From assembly GCA_964358485.1 (NCBI GenBank), contig CAYHPY010000005.1, positions 25,802 to 89,801 of the forward strand: a DNA stretch of 64,000 nucleotides, read 5' to 3'. A program made the position numbers and the translations under genes. The notes under the pieces were generated by a model, which was not told where the DNA came from, ran no database searches, and saw only the letters and a list, made by a program, of their open reading frames with translations. Every line of letters begins with the position of its first letter. Positions within the stretch are counted from its first letter, which is position 1. Source of the stretch: CAYHPY01 sp964358485 (GTDB taxonomy: Bacteria > Elusimicrobiota > Elusimicrobia > UBA1565 > UBA9628). Below are positions 18,553 through 25,707 of this stretch, in pieces.

Positions 18553-19587
18553 GTGGCCCCCGAGAAACAATCTTTTCCCGATCCGGAGCGGGAACACCGG
18601 ACGCAAATCCCGGCCGGGGCCCCGGCGGCCCCGCAAGTTCCGGCTTGGCTGAGAAACGGCGCCTTCGTGGCCGGCCTGGCTTTGATGGGCTACTTGGGGG
18701 TGGCCGACACTTCCCATCTTTTCCGAGCGCCCCCCGAGCCCGCTCCCGGGGTGGAACCGATCATCGACCCCTTTCCCGGCGAGGTCCGGGCCACGGCGGA
18801 ATTAGTCTCTCCCTTCGATAAGCCCGGGCCGTCCTCCTTGGGGATGCTCAAAACCGGCCCCGAGGAAAAAGGGATCGACTTCACGCAGTCCGAGCTTTCG
18901 ATCGCCCCGGACCCGGCCGAACCGCCCATGGCCCCCGATGGGACCTTCGGCGTTTCCGCGCCGAAAGCGGCGGCCGCGCCGGTCCGGGGAGAAACCATTG
19001 ACGTTCTCGCGCCGGGCGCCAAAACCCTCCCCGACCGGCCCCGCCTGCGACCCTTCGAGTCCGGGGCTTCCAGCCGCGTCCGAAGTTGGCAGGCGCCGCC
19101 GCCCGGAGAAGCCGGCGAGGAACAAGGAACGCAAACTTCGGCCTTCTATCAACGCCCAGCCGATCTTCCCGCCCCAGGCGCCTCTCCCGCCTCGGGCCAA
19201 ACCGTCGCCCCGGCCCCCCGGGCTCCCCTTCGATCGCCTCTGCGCGCCCACGCGGGCGGACGCTCCTCCGGCCCGACGGTTTACGCCAAGAACCAAGGCC
19301 AGCTGCCGGGCGCGGCCCCCGCCGGTCCTGCGGGGCCCATGGATCCCCTCCTGGCCCAACTCAACAGCGCCATCGCCGGATTGGCGGGCGCCTCCCGACA
19401 AGGGCAAAACCAACAATCCTTCATCAATCTCCGGGTGGGAGCGGAAGTCCAAGTCCGCTACCGCTGTCCCAACGGCTATTGGCTCAATTCCATCGCCCGC
19501 ACCTGCTGTCCGAAAAAGGAATTCTGCGAAAGGCGGGACCCCCGCGGAACCTGCACCCAGCAGGCCGAGGGCGGTTTAGGGCGTTAA
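18553..19587 (+). CDS. Membrane-anchored, Pro-rich protein with C-terminal Cys-rich module
   Basis: This 344-residue protein is not assigned. It starts with GTG directly after a -10 element. Residues about 1-32 are polar, about 33-50 form one membrane segment (NGAFVAGLALMGYLGVA), and about 55-275 are a long Pro/Ala/Ser-rich linker. The last 60 residues contain VRYRCPNGYWLNSIARTCCP and then two more Cys (CERR, CTQQ), five in all, in a compact domain. The plan (polar N-terminus, one membrane span, long linker, small terminal domain) repeats that of operon gene 1 at 9528 without clear sequence identity. The Cys domain may be extracytoplasmic and disulfide-bonded. Confidence 0.72.
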   Translation: MAPEKQSFPDPEREHRTQIPAGAPAAPQVPAWLRNGAFVAGLALMGYLGVADTSHLFRAPPEPAPGVEPIIDPFPGEVRATAELVSPFDKPGPSSLGMLKTGPEEKGIDFTQSELSIAPDPAEPPMAPDGTFGVSAPKAAAAPVRGETIDVLAPGAKTLPDRPRLRPFESGASSRVRSWQAPPPGEAGEEQGTQTSAFYQRPADLPAPGASPASGQTVAPAPRAPLRSPLRAHAGGRSSGPTVYAKNQGQLPGAAPAGPAGPMDPLLAQLNSAIAGLAGASRQGQNQQSFINLRVGAEVQVRYRCPNGYWLNSIARTCCPKKEFCERRDPRGTCTQQAEGGLGR

Positions 19588-19673
19588 CCGAGGGCGAAGC
19601 GGGACACCAAGGCCCCGGCGCAGAAGAAGCCGAGCCTCATGATCCGTCCCGAATTATTGACCAGGAACCTCAT
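19584..19673 (-). CDS. Candidate 29-aa hydrophobic small protein
   Basis: ATG 19673 to TAA 19584 on the minus strand, ending 4 bp inside the convergent gene. A TATATT element lies 6 nt upstream of the ATG, the same spacing as at nearby leaderless genes, and AGGGG could also serve as a weak ribosome site. The product has a polar start and a hydrophobic stretch (LGFFCAGALVSRFALG). No homologue is known to me. Confidence 0.3.
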   Translation of the reverse strand: MRFLVNNSGRIMRLGFFCAGALVSRFALG

Positions 19674-19751
19674 ACCCCTAATATAGCCGCCATCCCCCGT
19701 CCCTTACAGGGCCCAAGGACCCACCCCCCACCCGCCAAAAGTCCCACCTCT

Positions 19752-19816
19752 TGGTGCCAGGTATCCACTTTCTAAACATTTCGGAGGAAAGTTTAGAAAG
19801 TGGATACCTGGCACCA
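19752..19816. repeat. REP-like perfect inverted repeat (26-bp arms)
   Basis: The arms 19752-19777 and 19791-19816 are exact reverse complements (they begin TGGTGCCAGGTATCCACTTT) and flank a 13-nt loop, ATTTCGGAGGAAA. It is intergenic, 10 bp before a -10 element. One arm plus the start of the loop recurs at 53979-54007. The layout fits the mobile palindromes moved by REP-associated Y1 transposases, but no transposase gene lies in the window. Confidence 0.8.
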
Positions 19817-19825
19817 TTCGATTGG

Positions 19826-19831
19826 TATACT
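19826..19831 (+). promoter_or_regulatory. -10 element TATACT for the C39-like protein
   Basis: TATACT is preceded by TTGG and lies 6 nt before ATG 19838 with no ribosome-binding site. It begins 9 bp after the end of the REP-like palindrome, so the palindrome occupies the -35 region. Confidence 0.5.
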
Positions 19832-19837
19832 TTTGCG

Positions 19838-20455
19838 ATGATTTTTGTTTCGTTGTTGTTCGTGGCCCTGCCGGTGGTGGCCGCTCAGCCGGAACTGCCT
19901 GCGGATCATCTGCGCGTCCCGTTGATCCGGCAATCGACCGATTATTCCTGCGGGGCGGCGGCATTATTGTCCACCCTTTACTATTGGAAGGCGTTTGACG
20001 GGATGGAATCCAGCCTTTACCCTTTGCTGGCCACGACCCCGGCCGACGGGACGCAACCCGAGAAATTGGCGGAAGGGGCCCGTTCCTTCGGCCTGGACGC
20101 GGCCTTGCGGGAAAACATGTCTTTGGAGGACCTTCGGGCTTCTTTGAGGAAGGGTGAAACCGTCATCTTGGACATTCAAGCCTGGCGGACACCCGGGTCC
20201 ACGATCGCCTGGAGCGCCGCCTGGGAGGACGGGCATTACGTGGTCCTGGTCGGAATGGACAAGTCCCGCCTTTATGTCATGGACCCGTCCACCCCGGCCT
20301 CCTACGCCTATCTCCCCTTGGCCGAGTTCCTGGACCGCTGGCACGACTACGAGAATCGGAGCGGCATGCGGAGGGAATACCTCCATGCCGGCATCGTCAT
20401 TCGGGGGAAAAAGTCCGTCCGTTCTTATCCCGAAAAGCCCGGACCAATGGACTGA
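19838..20455 (+). CDS. Secreted C39-like cysteine peptidase
   Basis: This 205-residue protein has a signal peptide (MIFVSLLFVALPVVAA, cleavage near 16) and one C39-type papain-fold domain. The catalytic Cys38 is in RQSTDYSCGAAALLSTLYYW, His133 in EDGHYVVLVGMD, and the Asp partner Asp149 in YVMDPST. Members with a free-standing domain cut Gly-Gly leaders or act as general envelope proteases; no ABC transporter or bacteriocin gene is adjacent, so a bacteriocin role is not supported. ATG 19838 gives an intact signal peptide and follows a -10 element by 6 nt. It abuts, stop to stop, the convergent M14 carboxypeptidase gene. Confidence 0.85.
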   Translation: MIFVSLLFVALPVVAAQPELPADHLRVPLIRQSTDYSCGAAALLSTLYYWKAFDGMESSLYPLLATTPADGTQPEKLAEGARSFGLDAALRENMSLEDLRASLRKGETVILDIQAWRTPGSTIAWSAAWEDGHYVVLVGMDKSRLYVMDPSTPASYAYLPLAEFLDRWHDYENRSGMRREYLHAGIVIRGKKSVRSYPEKPGPMD

Positions 20456-21733
20456 TCAGCGCCCGCGGGGCTCGGCCCCGGCGGCCGCCCGCAGGGGATC
20501 GTCCGCCAAGCCGATGAGGTAGAGGATGGCCGGGATGTTTTTGGCCACGGTGGGCGCGATGACTCCGGCTCCGGGATAAAACCCGCCGCCCGACCCCGAT
20601 CTCGGAGTCAGCTCAAAGGTAAAACAATAGATTCCCCGGGCTTCCCAAGCCCAGTCGCAGGTGTCGCCGCTGGAAGCGTAGAGGTCCGAGGATTGCTGAG
20701 GGGTGTAGCCGGTCCACTGCGCCATCTTGCGGGCCATGGCCTGGAAAGCCTTGAGCGGCGGGCCGGCGGGCAAGGGCTGGTCGGTGTAGCTCCAGGGATA
20801 AAGGATCAGCTCCGAATAGGTGTGATAGCTCACCATGGTCTTGAGGTTGGGGCGGGCCAGGACGAAATCCCGCACGGCCCTGCTCTCGGGCTCCGAAAAC
20901 GGGCCCGTGCCTCGGTAGGTGTCGTCGCCGGGACTGCGGGAGGACCCGCTTTCCCCCCAATGGTGGTCGTAATTGCGGTTGAGATCGGTCCCGACGGTTC
21001 CGTCCGCGTTGGGGCTGAGATTCTTGCGTTGCCAGCGATAATCGCCGTCCTCGACATCGTACTCGGAACCGTCCGGATTGAGAAGGGGGACGAAATAAAC
21101 ATCCCGGGTCTCCAGCAGGGAACGGACCTCCGGCTTGGCCCGATTTTCGGCCAGCCATTGGGCCGCGAGCAGAGGCACCTCGGTGGACAGATGCTCCCGC
21201 GCATGATGCGTGCCCAGGAAAAACGCCCCCGGCTTGGAGCTGGGCTCGGAGCCCTTGGCCGTGGTGTTCAAGCGCAAGCCGGTGATGCTCAAGCCCTTGT
21301 GACTGCGGCCCAACTCCACCAAGGACGCCAGGTCCGGATGAGCCTGGACCACGGCCGCCAACCCCGCCCGGACCTCGGCGTAGTCGTGGTACGCCTCATC
21401 GGGCTTGGGAAAACCCATCGGGAAGGCGTCCTTGAGCTTGACGCGGCTTCGGATCACAAATCCCGCGGCCCGCAGGCGCTCCAGCGCCTCGGGCGTCGCC
21501 ACGCCCGCCGCAATCCCCGGCGAGACCTCCTCGATGGAAAGCCCGAGATCGGCCGCCCTGGTGCGGGCCTCACGGTCGGGCGCTTCGACCTCAACCCAGG
21601 CCCGGTCCTCCACCCTGGCGCCGGCGGGCGCCTCGATCTCGTCCGGGCCGGCTTCGCGGGCCGCGCCGGGGACAGCGCACCCAAGGGCCAGAAGGGTCGC
21701 AACGGTTAAAATCCGGCCGGCGCGAGGGCTCAT
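20456..21733 (-). CDS. Secreted M14 zinc carboxypeptidase
   Basis: This 425-residue exported metallocarboxypeptidase is similar in plan to carboxypeptidase T. A signal peptide (about 1-25) precedes a propeptide-like segment to about 105. The catalytic domain has zinc ligands in THHAREHLS (His and Glu of HxRE), substrate-site residues in GTDLNRNYDHHWG, the third ligand in MVSYHTYSELILYPW, and the catalytic Glu in FTFELTPRSG. All key residues are present. It probably trims C-terminal residues of peptides in the periplasm or medium. Its ATG overlaps the stop of the preceding Zn-ribbon membrane protein gene (ATGA). Confidence 0.93.
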   Translation of the reverse strand: MSPRAGRILTVATLLALGCAVPGAAREAGPDEIEAPAGARVEDRAWVEVEAPDREARTRAADLGLSIEEVSPGIAAGVATPEALERLRAAGFVIRSRVKLKDAFPMGFPKPDEAYHDYAEVRAGLAAVVQAHPDLASLVELGRSHKGLSITGLRLNTTAKGSEPSSKPGAFFLGTHHAREHLSTEVPLLAAQWLAENRAKPEVRSLLETRDVYFVPLLNPDGSEYDVEDGDYRWQRKNLSPNADGTVGTDLNRNYDHHWGESGSSRSPGDDTYRGTGPFSEPESRAVRDFVLARPNLKTMVSYHTYSELILYPWSYTDQPLPAGPPLKAFQAMARKMAQWTGYTPQQSSDLYASSGDTCDWAWEARGIYCFTFELTPRSGSGGGFYPGAGVIAPTVAKNIPAILYLIGLADDPLRAAAGAEPRGR

Positions 21734-22080
21734 CGTTTTTCCTTGAAATAAATGATGGTCGCGACCACCGCGATGATCCCCACCATCATCAGGATCCCGC
21801 CGAGGCGGGATTTTCGGATCAATTCGGGGTCGTCCTTGACCCGGCGGCTGAGAAATTGGGTCGCCCCCATGGTGGCGCCGGTGAGTTTATACCGGTAGCA
21901 ACCGACGGGGGTGGCGGGAAATCCGAGGAACATCTTCCACAGGACGGTCTCGTAGGAATTACAGGCCGAACACCGCCGGGTCTCTCCCTTGAATTCATGG
22001 CCGAAATAGCCCTCCTGGATGCCGCCCGAGGACTCGTCCGAGGAATCGGCCACGCACTTTTCGCAGAAACCGTCCGCCAT
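21730..22080 (-). CDS. Zn-ribbon-like membrane protein (116 aa)
   Basis: Not assigned to a family. AGGAGG 7 nt upstream fixes the start at 22080. CEKC at 6-9 and CSAC at 37-40 look like the two knuckles of a small zinc ribbon. A loop with a hydrophobic patch (LWKMFLGFPATPVGCY) follows, and a C-terminal membrane segment (about 93-110, LGGILMMVGIIAVVATIIYF) ends in KEKR, so the ribbon would face the cytoplasm. It is co-translated with the M14 peptidase through an ATGA overlap, although their likely compartments differ. Confidence 0.7.
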   Translation of the reverse strand: MADGFCEKCVADSSDESSGGIQEGYFGHEFKGETRRCSACNSYETVLWKMFLGFPATPVGCYRYKLTGATMGATQFLSRRVKDDPELIRKSRLGGILMMVGIIAVVATIIYFKEKR

Positions 22081-22142
22081 GAGCGCCCTCCTAAATATCA
22101 AGGCGATTATACTAGAATCTCGGCCATGCGAATGACGCCCCG

Positions 22143-22673
22143 ATGAAAAGCGTCGCCACCTACCGCGGCCGGGGCCTGTTGGCCGGAGTCGTCCTTCCAT
22201 TTTTGATGGGCCTGGCGGCTTGGGGCGCGACCCTGGCCGTCCCTTTCTTCATCCACTCCGAGGTTTCCCGGGGCTCGGGCTCCTGGATCCTGCTGATCCT
22301 GGCCGTCATGCCTCTGGGACTGGGCTGGCTGTTTCTCTCGGAGGGGACGCGGCGTCTGCGCGCCTCGGGGGAAAGGGATTGCTTCCTGAAGGCGGGCCCG
22401 GACGGCCTGTCCATGCGCCTGCCGGGCAACGCGACCCGCGCCTCGGCTTATTTTTCCTACGCCGTCTGGGAATACTCTTTCCGCTGGGACGAAGTCTCCA
22501 GCCTGAGCTGGACCGTGGAATCCGGCTCAAAGCGCAATCTCCTCGTCACGGCCCGGGGCGGCTCCCTGGAAATCCCGGGCCGCTACTTCAAGGAAGACTC
22601 CCGAAAAATCCTGGACAATATCCGCGCCGCCGCCGCGCCCGTCCAGCCGCCGATCCCCAAGACCACGCTCTAA
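22143..22673 (+). CDS. Two-span membrane protein of unknown function (176 aa)
   Basis: Not recognised. Residues 10-37 and 46-66 are membrane segments. The C-terminal ~100 residues form a soluble domain with a PH-like pattern (DGLSMRL, FRWDEVSSLSW, RNLLVTARGGSLEIPGRYF) as in bacterial PH-domain membrane proteins. A TATACT element is at 22108-22113. Between it and ATG 22143 lies a six-codon frame (ATG 22126) whose stop overlaps the real start as ATGA; it may be a coupling leader or chance. The gene is divergent from the Zn-ribbon gene. Confidence 0.68.
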   Translation: MKSVATYRGRGLLAGVVLPFLMGLAAWGATLAVPFFIHSEVSRGSGSWILLILAVMPLGLGWLFLSEGTRRLRASGERDCFLKAGPDGLSMRLPGNATRASAYFSYAVWEYSFRWDEVSSLSWTVESGSKRNLLVTARGGSLEIPGRYFKEDSRKILDNIRAAAAPVQPPIPKTTL

Positions 22674-22702
22674 ATCTCTTTCTCGTCGGACGGGCGGCAT
22701 GC

Positions 22703-22708
22703 TATCAT
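22703..22708 (+). promoter_or_regulatory. -10 element TATCAT for the transglutaminase-like gene
   Basis: TATCAT (inside TGCTATCAT) lies 8 nt before ATG 22717 without a ribosome-binding site. This favours 22717 over the earlier in-frame ATG at 22699, which would precede the promoter. Confidence 0.5.
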
Positions 22709-22716
22709 CTCTGCGG

Positions 22717-23664
22717 ATGAATCGTCTTCTGCCCTTGGCCGCCGCGCTTCCGGCCGCCCTGTCCAACCTGGTCTGGCAGACCCAGCGCTCCGAAGCCCTC
22801 CTTGCCCTCCCGGCCCCCGCGCCCCATGAGTTTCGCCAAATCCTCCTGGACCAGCGATCGCGGGGCCCCTCCCACGAGGACCCCGCCATGCCCCGTCCCG
22901 ATGGGGCCTCGTTTCAGCGCAAGAAGCTTTCCGACGACATCTGGGAGCTGACCTTCAATTTCCGCAATTTCAACCGGGACGAACTGGAGGTGGAGTTCAC
23001 CGTGGTCCGGGAGGAATTGGAAGGCTCCCTCCGGGAATTCGGCTATTCCAAGAAGGACCTGGGCGACATCTTCGAGAAATACAAGACCGCGGGGCAGGCG
23101 ACTTACGAGGAAAAAGTCCGCGAGTACTTCATGGCCCGGGGCTTCCGGAGCGTGGACAAGAACACCGTCATGGTGGACATCCCCCTGCTCATCCGCCGCA
23201 ACATGAAGCGCATGAACGGGGCGGCCTACGCCATCCAGAAGGTGGCCCAGCAGCAGGGTTACGACTCCGAGGACACCATCGGCATGGCGATCGCCATGAT
23301 CCAGACCGCGGTGGCCTACCGGATTCCCCCTCCCGAGGAGAGGGGCCGCCACATCGGCGGCGTGCATACCCCCCCACAGGCCCTCATCGACGGCTGGGGC
23401 GACTGCGACACCAAGAGCGCGGCCTTGGCCTCGATCCTGGCCAATTGGCGCGGCATCCGGGGCGTGGGGGTGTCTTTGCCCCGCCATTACCTGATCGGCC
23501 TGGCCCGCATCCCGCGCCAGGGCGACGTTTTCCTGGAGTTCAACGGCGTCCAATACGTCCTCATCGAGCCCGCCGGACCGGCCTGGCTGCCGATCGGCAG
23601 CGTCTCGGAAGGCACCCAGGCCATGCTCGACAGCGCGGGCAGCATTCCGATCCAACCCTTTTGA
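22717..23664 (+). CDS. Transglutaminase-like cysteine protein
   Basis: This 315-residue protein has a weak N-terminal signal or anchor (RLLPLAAALPAALSNLVW). The middle holds a charged domain (about 65-150) of unknown function. The C-terminal half has a transglutaminase-like core: Cys230 in IDGWGDCDTKSAALASIL and His257 in LPRHYLIGL, followed by FLEFNGVQYVLIEP, which should carry the acidic third residue. The fold could hydrolyse or cross-link peptide bonds in the envelope. It is followed after 25 bp by a DUF350 membrane protein and is probably co-transcribed with it. Confidence 0.75.
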   Translation: MNRLLPLAAALPAALSNLVWQTQRSEALLALPAPAPHEFRQILLDQRSRGPSHEDPAMPRPDGASFQRKKLSDDIWELTFNFRNFNRDELEVEFTVVREELEGSLREFGYSKKDLGDIFEKYKTAGQATYEEKVREYFMARGFRSVDKNTVMVDIPLLIRRNMKRMNGAAYAIQKVAQQQGYDSEDTIGMAIAMIQTAVAYRIPPPEERGRHIGGVHTPPQALIDGWGDCDTKSAALASILANWRGIRGVGVSLPRHYLIGLARIPRQGDVFLEFNGVQYVLIEPAGPAWLPIGSVSEGTQAMLDSAGSIPIQPF

Positions 23665-23689
23665 TGAAGCACGCGACAAGGAGAATAAA

Positions 23690-24229
23690 ATGTTTCTGAC
23701 CAGAATCATGGTAAGCGCCCTGGAATTCGGACTGACCGTCGTCATGGCCATCGTCGTGGTCTATTTCAACTTTCAAGTCCTGGGCTTCATGAACAAGGAC
23801 TACAACGAAGAGGACGAGATCAACAAGAACAACCTCTCGGTGGCGATTCTGACGGCCGGCAAGCTCGTGGCCTCCGGCCTCATGGTGCAGAAAGGCATCT
23901 ACCCGGTGACCAGCCTGGCGCGCATGTACTTCCTCACGCCGATGTCCGAAAGCATGAGCCTGGGCCGGATGGCGCTCTACGCCCTTTCCCATCTGGTCAT
24001 GTCCTTCGCGATCTCGGCCTTCACAATCTCCTTCACCCTCCGCCTCTACGGAAGGCTGACGGTCCGGATCAAAGAGGGCGAGGAACTCAAGAAAGGAAAC
24101 GTCTCGGTCGGCCTCATGCTGGCCAGCGTCCTGGTGGTGGTGGCGCTTTACGTCAGCGAAGGCATCGGCAGCCTCTCCAAGGCCCTCATTCCCCAGCCCT
24201 CGATCGGCCGGGTGGAGATCATGCGCTGA
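23690..24229 (+). CDS. DUF350 family membrane protein
   Basis: This 179-residue protein has five or so membrane segments in two related halves. The halves share the DUF350 pattern of an acidic-Asn helix followed by small-residue membrane helices: EINKNNLSVAILTAGKLVAS and ELKKGNVSVGLMLASVLVVV. AAGGAG 7 nt upstream supports ATG 23690. Function is unknown for the family. Placement directly after the transglutaminase-like gene suggests a joint envelope task. The 3' end is 15 bp from the convergent TRL-like pair. Confidence 0.82.
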   Translation: MFLTRIMVSALEFGLTVVMAIVVVYFNFQVLGFMNKDYNEEDEINKNNLSVAILTAGKLVASGLMVQKGIYPVTSLARMYFLTPMSESMSLGRMALYALSHLVMSFAISAFTISFTLRLYGRLTVRIKEGEELKKGNVSVGLMLASVLVVVALYVSEGIGSLSKALIPQPSIGRVEIMR

Positions 24230-24244
24230 GGGCGGGGTGGTCGG

Positions 24245-24667
24245 TCAGCGAAAAGCGAATGCGGTGATCTGGGTGCAGAGCCGCCGGTAGATCCCCAACA
24301 CGGTCGTCGTCCGCAGGTCCACCTTGACGTCGTAAATCCCGCGAAGTCCGGGGTGGCGCTTGAGGATGTCCTCGAAGGCCTTGCCGTAGCCGCCCCGCCC
24401 CCCGGCCCCGCTGACCCGCTGGGCCCGGAGGTTTCCGGCGATGGGGATGGAGATTCCGTGCTGGCAACTCCGGCCGCGCACCTCCCCGGCCAAAACGGCG
24501 TCCTTGGGAATTTCCCGGGGAGTCATGGTTTGGAAGGAGAGAGGCGCGTCGCCGTGCTGAAAAAGGTTGATCCCCCCGGGAGACAGGATGGCCGGGTCGG
24601 CCTCCCAGGCCTCGCGGCCCTGCGCGCCGAGCGGCGACGCCAGGGCCATGAGCAGGAGAAAATTCAC
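24245..24667 (-). CDS. TRL-like exported protein, copy 2
   Basis: This 140-residue protein has a signal peptide (VNFLLLMALASPLGA) without a lipobox Cys. Residues about 70-140 match the pattern of the preceding protein: a Cys followed by a short hydrophobic strand, a helix with AFEDIL, then YDVKVDLRTTTVLGIYRRLCTQITAFAF, as in the spirochaete TRL-like lipoprotein family. The GTG start at 24667 lies in a GTGA overlap with copy 1; the later ATG at 24649 would cut the signal peptide. Function is unknown for the family. Confidence 0.65.
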   Translation of the reverse strand: MNFLLLMALASPLGAQGREAWEADPAILSPGGINLFQHGDAPLSFQTMTPREIPKDAVLAGEVRGRSCQHGISIPIAGNLRAQRVSGAGGRGGYGKAFEDILKRHPGLRGIYDVKVDLRTTTVLGIYRRLCTQITAFAFR

Positions 24668-24999
24668 GGCAGGCCCACCCGCCCGGTCACCACCGTGCAG
24701 GCCTTGGCGTAAAGGCCCAGAACATAGGCCCGGGTCTTGATGTCGGTCCGGACGTCGTAAAGGATTTTCCCTTCCCGGCCCGAGAGGGCCTTGCGGGTCG
24801 CGGCCGCGAAGCCGGAATCTCCCCAGGCGAACAAATAAAGGACGGATTGCATGCAGGCCTCCCCGGAGACCAGTTCGTCGGTCCCGGCGGCCTTCACGTC
24901 CGACGGCCCCGCGGTCCGGTACGCCCGCGGGCGGACGACGTTGGAGTACAAACAGCCCGATAGGGCAAGAAGAGCGCACACCGGGAGAAATCTCATCAT
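24664..24999 (-). CDS. TRL-like lipoprotein, copy 1
   Basis: This 111-residue protein has a clear lipobox (ALLALSGC, acylated Cys at 16), so it is membrane-anchored in the periplasm. The body follows the TRL-like family: ACMQSVLYLFAWGDSGFAAATRKALSG, then ILYDVRTDIKTRAYVLGLYAKACTVVTG. AAGGA 7-8 nt upstream supports the double ATG at 24999/24996. It lies 18 bp after the methyltransferase gene on the same strand, so it may be the tail of the signalling operon. Confidence 0.72.
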   Translation of the reverse strand: MMRFLPVCALLALSGCLYSNVVRPRAYRTAGPSDVKAAGTDELVSGEACMQSVLYLFAWGDSGFAAATRKALSGREGKILYDVRTDIKTRAYVLGLYAKACTVVTGRVGLP

Positions 25000-25017
25000 G
25001 GGAGGTTCCTTTGGATT

Positions 25018-25707
25018 TTATTTTTTTCGAAAAGTCAGGATTTGAATCATGCACAAGGGACGCAAAGCCGGAAGCTTCTCGGTCATCCCGTTAAAGAAGG
25101 CGCTCACAAGCGGGATTTTCTTGGGAACGAGCATCCGGCCGACGGCCTCCTCAAGAACGTAACCGTGGACTTCGAGCAGAGCTCGAAGGTCCGCCAGGCC
25201 GATCCACTGGTGGTCGCCTTCCGGGAGCTTGAGGCCCAGCGCCTCGGCCAAGTGCATGACCGGCGCCCAGAGCGGGTTGATGCAGGTGGCCACATAGCGG
25301 GTCTTGGGGCCGCCGTAGGCCTTGAGGCCCTCCAGCGCCGCGTCCACGTCCGGCAGATGCTCCACCACGTCCGAGAGCAGGACGTAGTCGTAGGGAGGAT
25401 CGGCCACGCCCGCGGGCTTGGCGATGTCCTCGGCCCGGAATTCGAGGCCGGGATGCTTGGACCTGGCCAATTCCACCATCCGGGGGCTCAAATCCAGCCC
25501 GAGGCCCCGGGCGGGCTTCAAGGCTTCCAAAATGGCGCCCGTGCCGCAGCCCACGTCCACGACCGAGGCCCCCGGGGGAATCCGTTCCTTGTAGATCCGG
25601 ATCAGGTATTCGTAATAGTAGCCCTGGCGCTCCTTGCCCGCGTCGTAATCGTCGGCGAGCTTGTCGAAAAATCCTTGAACCCGGCCCGGATCGAAACGCT
25701 GGCTCAT
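25018..25707 (-). CDS. Class I SAM-dependent methyltransferase
   Basis: This 229-residue protein has the Rossmann methyltransferase motifs: motif I VVDVGCGTGAILEAL at 49-63, post-I acidic LGLDLSPRMVELA, motif II DYVLLSDVVEHLPD and a Pro-rich C-terminal segment. The closest style is the UbiE/Coq5 and small-molecule branch (Methyltransf_11/23). The substrate is unknown. Its ATG overlaps the stop of the cyclase-AAA-TPR gene (ATGA), so production is tied to that signalling protein. Confidence 0.87.
   Translation of the reverse strand: MSQRFDPGRVQGFFDKLADDYDAGKERQGYYYEYLIRIYKERIPPGASVVDVGCGTGAILEALKPARGLGLDLSPRMVELARSKHPGLEFRAEDIAKPAGVADPPYDYVLLSDVVEHLPDVDAALEGLKAYGGPKTRYVATCINPLWAPVMHLAEALGLKLPEGDHQWIGLADLRALLEVHGYVLEEAVGRMLVPKKIPLVSAFFNGMTEKLPALRPLCMIQILTFRKK

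Noticed and set aside
22126..22146. Six-codon leader peptide before the gene at 22143
   Set aside because: It overlaps the start as ATGA and might be real, but it is too short to distinguish from chance, so it is not listed as a gene.
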